Counted from the stretch's first letter, positions 50,657 to 60,743 are shown. The stretch: 64,000 nt of DNA from Motilimonas cestriensis (GCF_021295315.1 NZ_JAIMJA010000002.1:186001-250000); one strand, 5' to 3'. Notes: generated from the letters alone by a model not told the origin. A program made the numbers and translations.

Positions 50657-51286
50657 CTACAGTTTGAAACCAGTAGCCACAATATAGACTTCTCTTGAGC
50701 GCGCTCGCGAAGAGTCTGGTTTTCTCGTTTTAACAACATTAAATGCTGTGCGGACAGATTTGATAAAGTCATCATATCCTTCGCCCATAAATACCTTTAC
50801 GACGAAACTGCCATTTTTGGCCAAAACTTGATGACACATATCCAGTGCTAGCTCGACCAAGTACATGGCTCGGGGCTGATCAACTTGGCTGGTGCCACTC
50901 ATGTTGGGCGCCATATCTGACAACACAACATTTACTTTTTTATCTCCGATCCGCTCAAGCAGGGCATTAAGCACCACTTCTTCGCGAAAGTCACCTTGTA
51001 AAAAGTCGACCCCCGCAATGGCATCCATCGGTAAAATGTCACAAGCAATCACTTGTCCTGTATCACCGACTATTTCAGCACAACGGTGGGACCAGCTACC
51101 GGGAGCGGCCCCTAAGTCGACCACACTCATGCCAGCTTTAATAATTTTATCTTTATTGTTTATTTCATCTAGCTTGAATACCGCTCGAGAGCGTAAGCCT
51201 AAGCGATTCGCTTCTTGCACATAATGATCGTTAACGTGCTCATCTAACCACCTTTTTGAACTGGCAGACTTAGTACTTTTTGCCAT
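50657..51286 (-). CDS. rlmE: 23S rRNA 2'-O-ribose U2552 methyltransferase RlmE
   Basis: RlmE (FtsJ/RrmJ) methylates U2552 in 23S rRNA late in 50S assembly. The 209-residue enzyme has the SAM loop [12 protein letters not shown], and the K-D-K-E tetrad members are visible: Lys in S-R-A-V-F-K-L, Asp in V-L-S-D-M-A-P-N, Lys in V-V-K-V-F and Glu in S-R-E-V-Y. It precedes ftsH and is divergent from yhbY. Confidence 0.97.
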   Translation of the reverse strand: MAKSTKSASSKRWLDEHVNDHYVQEANRLGLRSRAVFKLDEINNKDKIIKAGMSVVDLGAAPGSWSHRCAEIVGDTGQVIACDILPMDAIAGVDFLQGDFREEVVLNALLERIGDKKVNVVLSDMAPNMSGTSQVDQPRAMYLVELALDMCHQVLAKNGSFVVKVFMGEGYDDFIKSVRTAFNVVKTRKPDSSRARSREVYIVATGFKL

Positions 51287-51375
51287 TGTTCATTCCTCAT
51301 TGAGCAGTTATTAGTATTAGCACAAAGATGGAGGTACAATAAGCGCAATTCAACCCTTATTTAAAAGAAATCTCC

Positions 51376-51672
51376 ATGAATTTAACAAAAAAGCAAAAAC
51401 AATACTTAAAAGGCTTAGCCCATTCGTTAAAACCTGTTGTATTACTCGGCCAAAACGGTTTGACTGAGGGTGTGATTGCTGAAATTGACAACAGCCTTAA
51501 TATTCATGAACTAATCAAGGTTAAAGTGGCCACCGATGACCGCGATACAAAACGCCTAATCATTGATGCTATCGTCAGAGAAACAAACGCGGCAGAAGTG
51601 ACAACTATCGGCCATACATTAGTTCTTTATCGTCCGACCGAAGACAAAAAAATCGTCTTACCAAAGAAATAA
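51376..51672 (+). CDS. yhbY: ribosome assembly RNA-binding protein YhbY
   Basis: YhbY is a small CRM-domain protein that binds 50S precursors. The 98-residue protein starts L-T-x-K-Q-K-Q-Y-L-K-G-L-A-H, then V-V-L-L-G-Q-N-G-L-T-E-G-V and L-I-K-V-K-V-A, all family marks. It is divergent from rlmE, as in E. coli. Confidence 0.96.
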   Translation: MNLTKKQKQYLKGLAHSLKPVVLLGQNGLTEGVIAEIDNSLNIHELIKVKVATDDRDTKRLIIDAIVRETNAAEVTTIGHTLVLYRPTEDKKIVLPKK

Positions 51673-51683
51673 ACCAGCTATAA

Positions 51684-51711
51684 AAAAAGGAGCACTCGCT
51701 CCTTTTTACTT
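51684..51711. terminator. two-way terminator between yhbY and greA
   Basis: A 10-bp stem (AAAAAGGAGC with GCTCCTTTTT) with loop ACTC lies between convergent genes and is symmetrical. Confidence 0.92.
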
Positions 51712-51729
51712 TTTTACAACCCGGCTTTT

Positions 51730-52206
51730 TTATACGTATTGCACTTCAAGTATTTCAAATTCAACTTCACCGCCAGGTGTTTTAATTACGGCAACATCAT
51801 CGACAGACTTAGCAATTAGGCCGCGCGCGATCGGTGAGTTAACAGAAATCTGGTTTTTCTTAATATCAGCTTCATCATCCCCCACAATGCGATACGTCAC
51901 TTCAGCATCGGTTTCAGTATTAAGGATGGTCACCGTTGAGCCAAAAATCACTTTGCCATGGTTTGGGATTTTAGTCACATCGATGATCTGAGCATTAGAC
52001 AACTTGCCTTCAATTTCTTGAATTCGACCTTCACAAAAACCTTGCTCTTCACGAGCAGCATGATATTCGGCATTTTCTTTTAAATCACCATGTTCACGCG
52101 CTTCAGCAATCGCCTCAATAATAGCAGGGCGTTTTACTGTTTTTAACTGCTCCAATTCTTCACGAAGTAGTGCTGCACCGTGAGCAGTCATAGGGAATTG
52201 GTTCAT
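51730..52206 (-). CDS. greA: transcription elongation factor GreA
   Basis: GreA reaches into the secondary channel of stalled RNA polymerase and triggers RNA cleavage. The coiled coil holds [17 protein letters not shown] with the acidic tip residues, followed by the globular domain with V-N-S-P-I-A-R-G-L. The frame can extend to a TTG at 52215. ATG 52206 gives M-N-Q-F-P-M-T, aligned with E. coli M-Q-A-I-P-M-T, and 158 residues, so it is preferred. Confidence 0.97.
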   Translation of the reverse strand: MNQFPMTAHGAALLREELEQLKTVKRPAIIEAIAEAREHGDLKENAEYHAAREEQGFCEGRIQEIEGKLSNAQIIDVTKIPNHGKVIFGSTVTILNTETDAEVTYRIVGDDEADIKKNQISVNSPIARGLIAKSVDDVAVIKTPGGEVEFEILEVQYV

Positions 52207-52316
52207 ACTTAACAACCTATTTAGTAATTAGAAATGGAACTGCAAGCCCAACAAGTCAAGCTGAGTAATAATCGGCGCATTGTAATATGAAATTAACAAA
52301 CTTGCACCTGCGGCCA

Positions 52317-52345
52317 ATAAAAAAGGCCGCCTAAGCGACCTTTTC
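52317..52345 (-). terminator. carAB terminator
   Basis: Minus-strand stem AAAAGGTCGC-TTAG-GCGGCCTTTT (one G-U pair) followed by TT is 21 bases after the carB stop. Confidence 0.88.
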
Positions 52346-52365
52346 AACAATAAGTTTCAGTTAAC

Positions 52366-55300
52366 TTATCGCGTTAGTACACGCTGGTGTAGCTCTTGCA
52401 GCGATGTCACTTTCTCACGGTTATCAGCCGAGTGACCATGACAAGTAGCAAACGCGCCATTAATTGTCGTGGTGTAGTTCACTTTTTCGCGCAGTGCCGC
52501 GCGACGTAACTGCTTAGAGTCTTCAATTGCTTGACGACCTTCAGTGGTGTTTACAATATAAGTGTACTCACCATTTTTGATGCGGTCCAAAATATGCGGA
52601 CGGCCTTCTGACACCTTGTTAACTAAACGAGGGTTAATACCCGCTTCGCCTAATACTACAGCAGTGCCATGAGTCGCATCAATTTCATAACCCAGTTCAA
52701 TCAGCTCAGCCGCTAGTTTAGCAACCTTCTTCTTGTCCGAGTCACGAACCGACAATAATGCGCGGCCAGACTTAGGCACGTCTTTAATTGCACCTAGTTC
52801 CGCTTTAGCATAGGCTTCGGCAAACGTATCACCCACACCCATTACTTCACCTGTTGAGCGCATTTCTGGGCCTAAGATAGGATCCACACCTGGGAACTTG
52901 TTGAACGGCAATACCACTTCTTTAACCGAGAAGTAAGGTGGAATCACTTCTTCAGTGAAACCTTGCTCGACCAAGCTTTGACCCGCCATTACGCGTGCCG
53001 CCACTTTAGCCAATGGCACGCCTGTGGCTTTAGACACAAACGGCACCGTACGAGCTGCACGTGGGTTGACCTCGATTAAGTAAACTTCGTTATCTTTCAC
53101 CGCGAACTGAATATTCATTAAGCCAACTACGCCTAATTCAAATGCTAGCTTGCGCGCTTGTTCGCGCATCACATCTTGAATTTCAGCACTTAACGAGTAA
53201 GGCGGTAATGAACACGCAGAATCACCTGAGTGAACGCCTGCTTGCTCGATGTGCTCCATGATGCCGCCGATAACAAAGTTTTCGCCGTCACAAATCGCAT
53301 CCACATCCACTTCAATCGCATCGTCTAAGAAACGGTCTAGTAGTACTGGAGATTCGTTGGAAACAGACACCGCTTCATTAAAGTAACGACGTAAGTCTTG
53401 CTCATCGTATACGATTTCCATCGCACGACCGCCAAGCACATAAGAAGGACGCACCACTAATGGGTAAGTGATTTTCTCAGCGCAAGCCACTGCCGATTCA
53501 ACCGTGGTTACTGTCGCATTTTCTGGCTGTTTCAGACCTAAACGCTCAACGGCTTGCTGGAAACGCTCACGATCTTCTGCGCGGTCAATCGCGTCAGGAG
53601 AAGTACCAATAATAGGTACGCCAGCCGCTTCAAGGGCTCGTGCTAATTTAAGTGGCGTTTGACCACCGTATTGCACGATAACGCCTTTTGGCTTCTCTAA
53701 ACGGACAATTTCTAATACGTCTTCAAGGGTAATAGATTCAAAGTATAAGCGATCTGATGTGTCATAATCCGTTGAAACTGTCTCAGGGTTACAGTTAACC
53801 ATAATGGTTTCATAACCATCTTCACGAGCGGCAAGCGCGGCGTGAACACAACAGTAATCAAATTCAATACCTTGGCCAATACGGTTAGGACCGCCGCCAA
53901 TCACCATGATCTTGTCATTGTCTGTTGGCTGGGCTTCACACTCTTCATCATAAGTAGAGTACATGTAAGCCGTGCTAGTTGAGAACTCAGCAGCACAAGT
54001 ATCAACACGCTTATAAACCGGATGAATGTCAAACTTATCACGCAGCTTACGCACTTCGGCTTCAGACACGCCTAAAATTGTCGCTAAACGCGCATCCGCA
54101 AAACCTTTACGCTTAAGGGCATATAAACGCTCTGCATCAAGCGCCGCAAAGCCATCTTCAGCTAAACGTTGCTCCTCTTTAACCAAGTCTTCAATTTGCA
54201 CTAAGAACCAAAGATCAATCTTAGTTAAATCGAATACATCTTGAGAGGTTAAACCTAAACGGAAAGCATCACCGATGTACCAAATACGCTCAGCACCAGC
54301 GTCTTGCAGCTCATGCTTCACTTTAGCCAACGCGTTAGGGTCTTGCAGGTCAACCACAGAATCAAAGCCGGTTGCGCCTACTTCAAGGCCGCGGAGTGCT
54401 TTTTGCATTGACTCTTGTTGGTTGCGGCCAATAGCCATTACTTCACCAACCGACTTCATTTGCGTTGTTAGACGATCGTTTGAGCCCGCAAACTTTTCAA
54501 AGTTAAAGCGAGGGATCTTAGTCACAACATAATCGATAGCTGGCTCAAATGATGCTGGCGTTGCGCCACCTGTAATATCATTTTGTAGTTCATCAAGGGT
54601 AAAGCCAACCGCTAGCTTAGCCGCGATCTTCGCAATCGGGAAACCCGTAGCTTTCGATGCTAATGCTGAAGAACGTGATACCCGTGGGTTCATCTCGATG
54701 ATAACCATACGGCCATCTTCAGGATTAATACCAAACTGTACGTTTGAACCACCTGTTTCAACACCAATTTCTCGTAATACCGCCACTGACGCATTACGCA
54801 TCAATTGGTATTCTTTATCGGTTAGGGTTTGCGCAGGAGCAACGGTGATCGAGTCACCGGTGTGGATCCCCATTGGATCGAAGTTTTCGATAGAACAAAC
54901 GATGATACAGTTGTCGTTCTTGTCGCGAACCACTTCCATTTCATATTCTTTCCAACCAATCAAAGATTCGTCGATAAGCAGTTCGTTAGTTGGTGATAAA
55001 TCTAAGCCGCCGCTACAGATATCATCAAATTCTTCTTTGTTGTAAGCAATACCGCCACCTGAGCCACCCATGGTGAAAGATGGACGAATAATACAAGGAA
55101 AGCCAACCTCAGCCAGTACGCCGTAAGCTTCTTCCATTGAGTGAGCAATACCGGCACGTGGACATTCTAGGCCAATGCTTTTCATTGCTTTGTCGAAACG
55201 ACTACGGTCTTCTGCTTTATCAATCGCGTCAGCTGTTGCGCCAATCATCTCAACATTGAATTTTTTAAGTACGCCTTTACTTTCAAGCTCAAGGGCACAG

Positions 55301-55590
55301 TTCAATGCCGTTTGACCGCCCATGGTCGGCAGGATGGCATCAGGGCGTTCTTTTTCAATAATTTTAGCAACCACTTCCCAGTGAATTGGCTCGATATAAG
55401 TAGCATCAGCCATTTCAGGATCGGTCATGATAGTAGCAGGGTTAGAGTTAACTAAGATTACACGGTAACCTTCTTCTCTTAACGCCTTACACGCTTGCGC
55501 ACCTGAATAGTCGAATTCACAAGCCTGGCCGATCACGATTGGACCAGCACCTATTATAAGTATACTTTTTATATCAGTACGTTTTGGCAT
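52366..55590 (-). CDS. carB: carbamoyl-phosphate synthase large subunit
   Basis: CarB makes carbamoyl phosphate from ammonia, bicarbonate and two ATP for pyrimidines and arginine. The 1074-residue length is standard. Two homologous ATP-grasp halves are present, beginning [14 protein letters not shown] and [14 protein letters not shown]. Each has E-M-N-P-R-x-S-R-S or E-V-N-P-R-A-A-R-T. The C-terminal allosteric domain is a Rossmann fold (about 940-1074). It is 20 bases after carA. Confidence 0.98.
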   Translation of the reverse strand: MPKRTDIKSILIIGAGPIVIGQACEFDYSGAQACKALREEGYRVILVNSNPATIMTDPEMADATYIEPIHWEVVAKIIEKERPDAILPTMGGQTALNCALELESKGVLKKFNVEMIGATADAIDKAEDRSRFDKAMKSIGLECPRAGIAHSMEEAYGVLAEVGFPCIIRPSFTMGGSGGGIAYNKEEFDDICSGGLDLSPTNELLIDESLIGWKEYEMEVVRDKNDNCIIVCSIENFDPMGIHTGDSITVAPAQTLTDKEYQLMRNASVAVLREIGVETGGSNVQFGINPEDGRMVIIEMNPRVSRSSALASKATGFPIAKIAAKLAVGFTLDELQNDITGGATPASFEPAIDYVVTKIPRFNFEKFAGSNDRLTTQMKSVGEVMAIGRNQQESMQKALRGLEVGATGFDSVVDLQDPNALAKVKHELQDAGAERIWYIGDAFRLGLTSQDVFDLTKIDLWFLVQIEDLVKEEQRLAEDGFAALDAERLYALKRKGFADARLATILGVSEAEVRKLRDKFDIHPVYKRVDTCAAEFSTSTAYMYSTYDEECEAQPTDNDKIMVIGGGPNRIGQGIEFDYCCVHAALAAREDGYETIMVNCNPETVSTDYDTSDRLYFESITLEDVLEIVRLEKPKGVIVQYGGQTPLKLARALEAAGVPIIGTSPDAIDRAEDRERFQQAVERLGLKQPENATVTTVESAVACAEKITYPLVVRPSYVLGGRAMEIVYDEQDLRRYFNEAVSVSNESPVLLDRFLDDAIEVDVDAICDGENFVIGGIMEHIEQAGVHSGDSACSLPPYSLSAEIQDVMREQARKLAFELGVVGLMNIQFAVKDNEVYLIEVNPRAARTVPFVSKATGVPLAKVAARVMAGQSLVEQGFTEEVIPPYFSVKEVVLPFNKFPGVDPILGPEMRSTGEVMGVGDTFAEAYAKAELGAIKDVPKSGRALLSVRDSDKKKVAKLAAELIELGYEIDATHGTAVVLGEAGINPRLVNKVSEGRPHILDRIKNGEYTYIVNTTEGRQAIEDSKQLRRAALREKVNYTTTINGAFATCHGHSADNREKVTSLQELHQRVLTR

Positions 55591-55610
55591 CTGACTCTTT
55601 ACCCTTTCAG

Positions 55611-56744
55611 TTACGCTTTATATTTTTCGATAAGTTCAATGAAATGATCAAACAATGGTGCCGCATCATGTGGGCCTGGGCTTGCTTCAGGGTGACCTTG
55701 GAAGCTAAACGCTGGCTTATCGGTGCGGTGAATACCTTGTAAAGAACCATCAAACAATGAGTTGTGAGTTGCACGCAAGTTATTTGGTAATGCGGCTTCT
55801 TCCACAGCAAAACCGTGGTTTTGACTGGTGATCATCACAACATTACGATCTTGGTCTTTTACTGGGTGGTTAGCACCGTGATGGCCAAATTTCATTTTTA
55901 TTGTTTTTGCGCCACTGGCTAGAGCCAATAATTGGTGACCTAAACAGATACCAAATACCGGAATCTCAGTGGTTAAAATTTCTTTAATTGCTTCAATGGC
56001 GTAAGTACATGGCTCAGGGTCACCAGGGCCATTTGATAAGAACACGCCATCAGGGTTCATTGCTAATACATCTTTGGCTGGCGTTTGCGCAGGCACAACA
56101 GTAAGACGACAACCGCGGTCAACAAGCATACGCAAAATGTTGCGTTTGGCGCCAAAGTCATATGCAACCACATGGAAACGGCTATCAGTCGCATCAGCTG
56201 GTAAACCAGCGGTTAGCGTCCAGCTACCTTGTTTCCACTCATGCACCGAGTCGCAAGTCACTTCTTTTGCTAAATCCATGCCTTTTAGGCCAGGAAACGC
56301 TTTCGCTTCAGCCAGAGCTTTCGCCTCGTCAAGACTTTCGCCCGCCATGATACAGCCCGCTTGCGCGCCTTTTTCACGTAAAATACGGGTTAGTTTACGC
56401 GTATCAATATCAGCAATACCAACGACACCACGCTTGCTTAAGTATTCACTTAAAGAAGCTTGGTTACGGAAGTTACTTGCTAATAAAGGTAAGTCGCGGA
56501 TGACTAGGCCACATGCGTGTATTTGTGAGGATTCTTCATCTTCATCATTAGTACCAGTGTTACCAATGTGAGGGTAAGTCAAAGTGACGATTTGACGGGC
56601 ATAAGAAGGATCGGTAAGGATCTCTTGATAACCTGTCATCGAAGTATTAAAAACAACTTCACCCACTGAGCTACCTGCGGCGCCGATAGACACGCCCTTA
56701 AATACTGTCCCATCTTCTAGGACCAGTATGGCGGAATTACTCAA
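55611..56744 (-). CDS. carA: carbamoyl-phosphate synthase small (glutaminase) subunit
   Basis: CarA hydrolyses glutamine and passes ammonia to CarB. The class I amidotransferase triad is visible: Cys in [11 protein letters not shown], and the His-x-Glu in [10 protein letters not shown]. The open frame runs back to a TTG at 56774 through an ATG at 56756. The best start is the TTG at 56744, which has a full GGAGGT four bases upstream and gives [11 protein letters not shown]. The E. coli gene also starts with TTG. This gives 377 residues. Confidence 0.97.
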   Translation of the reverse strand: MSNSAILVLEDGTVFKGVSIGAAGSSVGEVVFNTSMTGYQEILTDPSYARQIVTLTYPHIGNTGTNDEDEESSQIHACGLVIRDLPLLASNFRNQASLSEYLSKRGVVGIADIDTRKLTRILREKGAQAGCIMAGESLDEAKALAEAKAFPGLKGMDLAKEVTCDSVHEWKQGSWTLTAGLPADATDSRFHVVAYDFGAKRNILRMLVDRGCRLTVVPAQTPAKDVLAMNPDGVFLSNGPGDPEPCTYAIEAIKEILTTEIPVFGICLGHQLLALASGAKTIKMKFGHHGANHPVKDQDRNVVMITSQNHGFAVEEAALPNNLRATHNSLFDGSLQGIHRTDKPAFSFQGHPEASPGPHDAAPLFDHFIELIEKYKA

Positions 56745-57189
56745 GATGACCTCCATAAAAAGCAATAATAACAATAAAAAACAAAAACTTACTCAAAGAC
56801 AGCAATGCAAAAACCCACATTTGCGTGTCAGTGATAAAATTTGGCAAATTGCGCGCATTTTACAGATTAATGGCCTTCATGGCTAATGAAATTTAAGCTT
56901 ATTTATAGAAATTCAATTCGTCATCAAAGAATAGATTATTACTCTAAAAAACTAGCATATATCAACACAATAATAGGAACAAAACCCTTTGCCTACCTGC
57001 AACAACTGCCGTAGGCATAAATAAAACTTCTTTAGGTGTGCATTTTTATGCAAAAACTAACCACTGAAAAAACAGTAAAAGTTTAAATTATTACGCTTAG
57101 GGGCAAATTTTCATGCAAAACCGTTATTTTCAGCAATAAAATCACATCAATTCAGCCCTTTTATCACCACTTAATATAATTAGCAGGCA
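56745..57189. other. carA upstream region, non-coding
   Basis: About 445 AT-rich bases with no credible gene on either strand. It must hold the carAB promoter and leader. A PurR-like sequence at 56811-56826 is listed separately. Minus-strand TGAATTTCTATAAA near 56904-56917 resembles an ArgR box only weakly. Confidence 0.55.
56811..56826 (-). promoter_or_regulatory. candidate PurR operator in the carAB leader region
   Basis: Minus-strand ACGCAAATGTGGGTTT matches the PurR consensus ACGCAAACGTTTGCGT at 11 of 16 bases, with a perfect left half. It is about 67 bases before the carA start. PurR is known to act on carAB in E. coli, though at another distance. The right half is poor. Confidence 0.28.
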
Positions 57190-57214
57190 CAAAAAAAGGC
57201 GCCTAAGCACCTTT
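57190..57214 (-). terminator. minus-strand terminator after a small ORF
   Basis: Minus-strand stem AAAGGTGC-TTAG-GCGCCTTT (one G-U pair) followed by T4 or more. It points to a minus-strand transcript from the right. The only candidate gene there is the 38-residue ORF at 57249-57365. The hairpin resembles the carAB terminator at 52317. Confidence 0.75.
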
Positions 57215-57248
57215 CTATTTGATCGCCGCTAACGTAAACAACGGGATA

Positions 57249-57365
57249 TTAAGAAAACATATTTATCAGGGTTAACGACAACGGGAGAGTTGGAATACCC
57301 AGTGCCAAGATAAAACCTAAAAAATGCTTAATATTGTAGACTTCTTTAAAATTGCCGTTGCTCAC
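57249..57365 (-). CDS. probable unannotated 38-residue membrane protein
   Basis: A GTG at 57365 with GGAGAG about eight bases upstream starts a frame that ends in TAA at 57251-57249. The peptide has a polar start (S-N-G-N-F-K-E-V-Y-N-I-K-H) and then one hydrophobic span of about 23 residues (F-L-G-F-I-L-A-L-G-I-P-T-L-P-L-S-L-T-L-I-N-M-F). A terminator lies 34 bases beyond the stop codon, so the unit start-ORF-terminator is complete. I know no family for it. Confidence 0.5.
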   Translation of the reverse strand: MSNGNFKEVYNIKHFLGFILALGIPTLPLSLTLINMFS

Positions 57366-57668
57366 TGCGCGCTCTCCGTGTTTTTTTGATCTAAATCAAT
57401 TTTCACGCAGTTTACCTAAAAATTACGCCAAGCAAAATAGTTGAATCATAAAAAATAACGGCCATTTTTCTCTGGTATTACGATAGATGTCGACCTATCG
57501 CGCAAAAAACACACATAATTGAAACAAACTGTTTACAGGTAAGCCATAAATATCGAAAATATCCTTTCGGTTTATTTAGCCAATAAGCCGAGGCTAAGGT
57601 TAGCCACCCTAGCCTGATGGTATTTATAAATAACCTTTCTCAATTTACCGTAACTAAAGGATATAGTT
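57366..57668. other. intergenic region between the small ORF and the GbpA-like gene
   Basis: About 300 AT-rich bases. It contains the FNR palindrome at 57386-57399 and the leader of the downstream gene. No gene is visible. Confidence 0.6.
57386..57399. promoter_or_regulatory. perfect FNR-type palindrome
   Basis: TTGATCTAAATCAA is identical over all 14 bases to the site at 26511. It lies 21 bases before the small minus-strand ORF, where it would be placed to repress, and about 270 bases before the GbpA-like gene, where it could activate a promoter near 57434. Which gene it serves is open. Confidence 0.6.
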
Positions 57669-59135
57669 ATGAAATTTAACAAAGGGATGCTAAGTGCATC
57701 TATTATTGCTGCCCTTGGCGCAATACTAACCCCTTCAACTGTACTTGCTCACGGCAGTATGGAAAAGCCTTTAAGCCGCGTTTATAACTGTGCTCAAGGC
57801 GATATCGAAAATCTACAAGACGAAGCCTGTTTAGCCGCATCTAAAGTAAGTGGCAAGTCTACTTTTTATGATTGGAGCGGCATCGCTCAAGGCGGCGCTA
57901 ACAGCGATCATTTAGCGGTAGTGCCTGATGGCAAGCTGTGTAGTGGCGGTAACAGCTACTATGACGGTCTTGATCTGGTCCGTAATGATTGGTCTGCAAC
58001 GCCAATCCATGCCGACGAAAATGGCAATTACGAATTTATCTTTAACGCAGAACCAGCCCCACACCGTACCAAAGATTGGATCTTCTACGTCACCAAGCCA
58101 GGTTACAATCCATTGGAGCCTTTAAAATGGACTGATCTTGAAGAGTTTTGTCGTTTAGGCGGAGAAGTTCCATTAGAAGCTGACAAACGCTACAAGATGA
58201 CCTGTCCTCTACCAGATCGCGATGGTAAGCACGTTATTTATAATGTTTGGCAACGTGCTGATAGTCCTGAAGCTTTCTATACTTGTGTCGACGTAGACTT
58301 TGTTCAACCTATTTTAGGTTGGGAAAATGCAGGCCATCTGATTGCGAATACCGAACTTGTTGCTGGCGACTATGTTGTTTTCCGTCTATTTGATGAAAAC
58401 TTTAGTGATGCGGAAACGATTCGTCTCGACATTACTGCAGCCAATACAGCGCCAGAGCAATGGGCTTATGATTTAGCTCTTGCGATTAATGCCCAATCTC
58501 AGCTCGCTAAAGTTGGGGTAGCAGACGCTAACGGTAATATCGCGCCAGTAAAAGACGCAACAACTAATAGCGTTTACACCACTGAAGGTCGCAGCCTTAC
58601 TTTCAAAATTGATAAGAAAAAAGGTGGCGAGCCAACTGCAAAAGCATGGGAATCAGCTCTCAGCTATGAAAAAGGCGCACTGGTTGGCCATAATGGCAAA
58701 AACTGGCGAGCTAAGTGGTGGAACCAAGGCCAAGAGCCTGGCACCGCACAATGGGGTCCTTGGGAAGAAGTGGTAACGACCACACCAACGCCAGTACCAA
58801 CGGCTGAGCCAACGCCAGTACCGACTGCCGAGCCAACGCCAGTACCGACTGCCGAGCCAACGCCAGTACCGACTGCTGAGCCAACGCCAGTACCAACTGC
58901 TGAGCCAACGCCAGTACCAACTGCTGAGCCAACGCCAGTACCGACTGCTGAGCCAACACCAGTACCGACTGCTGAGCCAACGCCAGTACCGGGTATTCCA
59001 GCTTGGGATGCAGATAAAGTTTACACCGGCAAAATGCAAGTAAGCCATAAAGGCGCAACGTATGAAGCTAAGTGGTGGACCCGAGGTGATGAGCCTGGCA
59101 CAGGCGGCCAATGGGGCGTTTGGAAAAAGCTATAA
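57669..59135 (+). CDS. secreted GbpA-like lytic polysaccharide monooxygenase with two chitin-binding modules
   Basis: The 488-residue protein has a Sec signal peptide (1-27) ending V-L-A, so His28 becomes the N-terminal copper ligand of an AA10 monooxygenase. The second His is His132 in A-E-P-A-P-H-R-T-K-D-W, and the axial Phe is Phe203 in E-A-F-Y-T-C-V-D-V. The AA10 domain (28-212) should cleave chitin oxidatively or bind it. A GbpA domain-2-like module follows (about 213-320), then a CBM5/12-type module (about 326-368, R-A-K-W-W-N-Q-G-Q-E-P-G). A linker of eight PTPVPTAE units (about 373-441) leads to a second CBM5/12 module (about 444-488, E-A-K-W-W-T-R-G-D-E-P-G). GbpA of Vibrio binds GlcNAc and chitin. 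A monooxygenase activity is inferred. Confidence 0.92.
   Translation: MKFNKGMLSASIIAALGAILTPSTVLAHGSMEKPLSRVYNCAQGDIENLQDEACLAASKVSGKSTFYDWSGIAQGGANSDHLAVVPDGKLCSGGNSYYDGLDLVRNDWSATPIHADENGNYEFIFNAEPAPHRTKDWIFYVTKPGYNPLEPLKWTDLEEFCRLGGEVPLEADKRYKMTCPLPDRDGKHVIYNVWQRADSPEAFYTCVDVDFVQPILGWENAGHLIANTELVAGDYVVFRLFDENFSDAETIRLDITAANTAPEQWAYDLALAINAQSQLAKVGVADANGNIAPVKDATTNSVYTTEGRSLTFKIDKKKGGEPTAKAWESALSYEKGALVGHNGKNWRAKWWNQGQEPGTAQWGPWEEVVTTTPTPVPTAEPTPVPTAEPTPVPTAEPTPVPTAEPTPVPTAEPTPVPTAEPTPVPTAEPTPVPTAEPTPVPGIPAWDADKVYTGKMQVSHKGATYEAKWWTRGDEPGTGGQWGVWKKL
58785..58991 (+). repeat. eight tandem 24-bp repeats encoding PTPVPTAE
   Basis: Eight full 24-base units (58785-58976) and a partial unit (58977-58991) encode PTPVPTAE. 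Units differ only at silent sites, for example CCA/CCG, ACG/ACA and GCC/GCT. They form the linker between the two chitin-binding modules. Such a tract can change copy number by slippage. Confidence 0.97.
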
Positions 59136-59160
59136 TTAGCCCAAACTAAACCAATACCAT

Positions 59161-59187
59161 AAGCCCTGCAATGCAGGGCTTTTTTAT
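59161..59187 (+). terminator. terminator of the GbpA-like gene
   Basis: Stem AAGCCCTGC with GCAGGGCTT followed by T6, 25 bases after the stop codon. Confidence 0.92.
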
Positions 59188-59207
59188 AGATACAAAATAC
59201 AGGCATA

Positions 59208-59235
59208 AAAAAACCTAGCCGAAGCTAGGTTTTTT
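59208..59235. terminator. terminator of fklB
   Basis: Stem CCTAGC with GCTAGG extended by A7/T6, loop CGAA. It lies 20 bases past the fklB stop and ends the minus-strand unit; symmetry allows both directions. Confidence 0.9.
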
Positions 59236-59254
59236 AACTATTTATCGCCTCTAA

Positions 59255-59878
59255 TTAAGCAACGATTTCTAGTAGCTCTACTTCAAACACAAGTGCCGAG
59301 AAAGGTGCAATGGCATTACCTGCACCGCGCTCGCCGTAAGCTAAACCGTGTGGGATGTATAGCTTGTATTTTGCGCCAACAGGCATAAGTTGTAGTGCTT
59401 CAGTCCAACCAGCGATAACACCGCCTACTGGGAACTCAGCTGGTTCGCCGCGCTGCACTGAGCTGTCGAATACAGTACCATCTACCAACTGACCGTGGTA
59501 ATGAGTACGAACAGTAGAATCAGCCGTTGGTTTTTCACCTTCGCCAGCATTGATGATTTCATACTGTAAACCAGATGCTGTTACCACTACGCCTTCGCGC
59601 TTAGCATTTTCAGCTAGAAACGCTTCACCCGCTGCAGCTAACTCTTTACCTTGCTCTGCTTGCTTAGCTTGAATTTCAGCAGCAATGATCTGGAATGCTT
59701 CATGCAGTGCAGACTCTTCAACTTGGCTCTCAAGACCAGAAAATGCATCTGCTAAGCCTTCTTGTACTGCTGTCACAACTAAACCATCGAATGGGTTTGC
59801 AGCAAGTTGCTCACCAAGTTGACGACCAATACCGTAGCTTACTTTTGCTTCTGTTGAAGCGAATTTGTTTTCAGACAT
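59255..59878 (-). CDS. fklB: FKBP-type peptidyl-prolyl isomerase FklB
   Basis: FklB (FKBP22) is a cytoplasmic peptidyl-prolyl isomerase. The 207-residue protein has a helical dimerisation part (about 5-95) and the FKBP domain (about 100-207). Recognised parts are V-R-T-H-Y-H-G-Q-L-V-D-G-T-V-F-D-S-S, G-V-I-A-G-W-T-E-A-L and the binding loop Y-K-L-Y-I-P-x-x-L-A-Y-G-E-R-G. There is no signal peptide, which separates it from FkpA. It is a single gene. Confidence 0.95.
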   Translation of the reverse strand: MSENKFASTEAKVSYGIGRQLGEQLAANPFDGLVVTAVQEGLADAFSGLESQVEESALHEAFQIIAAEIQAKQAEQGKELAAAGEAFLAENAKREGVVVTASGLQYEIINAGEGEKPTADSTVRTHYHGQLVDGTVFDSSVQRGEPAEFPVGGVIAGWTEALQLMPVGAKYKLYIPHGLAYGERGAGNAIAPFSALVFEVELLEIVA

Positions 59879-59970
59879 TATCTATTCCAGATTGTTTAAA
59901 AAAAGCAGTCTAACAAATCCCATCTTACTTTTCGACCTTAGCTCGCCTATCTTAAGGCTGCATTGGTGTT

Positions 59971-60711
59971 TTATTGCGGCGCGGGCAAATTCAACGCTTG
60001 GCAGACAGATTTAATATTCTCTTCGCCAGTAATCCCTAGGTTAAAGTCATCCATGGAGCCCATTTTGGCCGCCGAAGCTGGAAAGTGCATATAACTAGGG
60101 CGAGTCGTTTTACCCGAAAGATGTACTTCATTAACCCCTGTTAATGACACAATTTCAGCTACGTTGTTGGCAGTGATACCAGCGCCTGGCATCACAGATA
60201 GACGCGTTCCAGCTTGCTGTACCATCTTTTTAATCACACTCACGCCATTAAGTGCATTCTCAGCTTGGCCCGAGGTAAGAATACGCTCACATCCGGCCTC
60301 AATAATGGTGTCTAAAGCGGCTGCATAATTGCCCGCTAAGTCTATGGCACGGTGAAAGGTAACCCCCATTTGCCCCGCCTGCTCCATGAGTGCTTTTAGT
60401 ACTTGGCGATCAACATTAGCTTGTTTATCCAACACGCCAAACACTACACCTTGAGCCCCGGCAACTCTCGCGTTGTAAATATCTTTGAGCATGATTTCTA
60501 ACTCATCCTCACTGTAATAAAAATCGCCTGCACGCGGGCGGATCATCACATAAATGGGGATCTGTGCAAACTTTACCGCTTGCTGAATAAAGCCCATATT
60601 CGGCGTGATCCCACCCAAAGCCAACGCACTACACAATTCAATTCGACTAGCACCCGCTCGCTGCGCTATTTGCAACGACTCAAAATTATCAATACAGACT
60701 TCTACCTTCAT
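59971..60711 (-). CDS. cutC: copper homeostasis protein CutC
   Basis: CutC is a cytoplasmic TIM-barrel protein linked in E. coli to copper tolerance; its exact biochemical role is unsettled. The 246-residue sequence has E-V-C-I-D-N-F-E-S, R-I-E-L-C-S-A-L-A-L-G-G-I-T-P and M-I-R-P-R-A-G-D-F-Y-Y-S, then T-F-H-R-A-I-D and R-I-L-T-S-G-Q, all typical. It lies behind the ROK kinase, with a terminator between. Confidence 0.95.
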   Translation of the reverse strand: MKVEVCIDNFESLQIAQRAGASRIELCSALALGGITPNMGFIQQAVKFAQIPIYVMIRPRAGDFYYSEDELEIMLKDIYNARVAGAQGVVFGVLDKQANVDRQVLKALMEQAGQMGVTFHRAIDLAGNYAAALDTIIEAGCERILTSGQAENALNGVSVIKKMVQQAGTRLSVMPGAGITANNVAEIVSLTGVNEVHLSGKTTRPSYMHFPASAAKMGSMDDFNLGITGEENIKSVCQALNLPAPQ

Positions 60712-60743
60712 TATTCAACCTTAACACTTCAAAATTAAGTTTA

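Noticed and set aside
58785-58991. Regular 24-bp repeats that could suggest a CRISPR array
   Set aside because: There are no spacers, and the units are contiguous codons of a linker.
58653-59111. Antisense frame of 152 aa rich in Trp, Tyr, Arg and Ser repeats
   Set aside because: It is the mirror of the PTPVPTAE repeat and has no ribosome site; the repeats alone keep the frame open.
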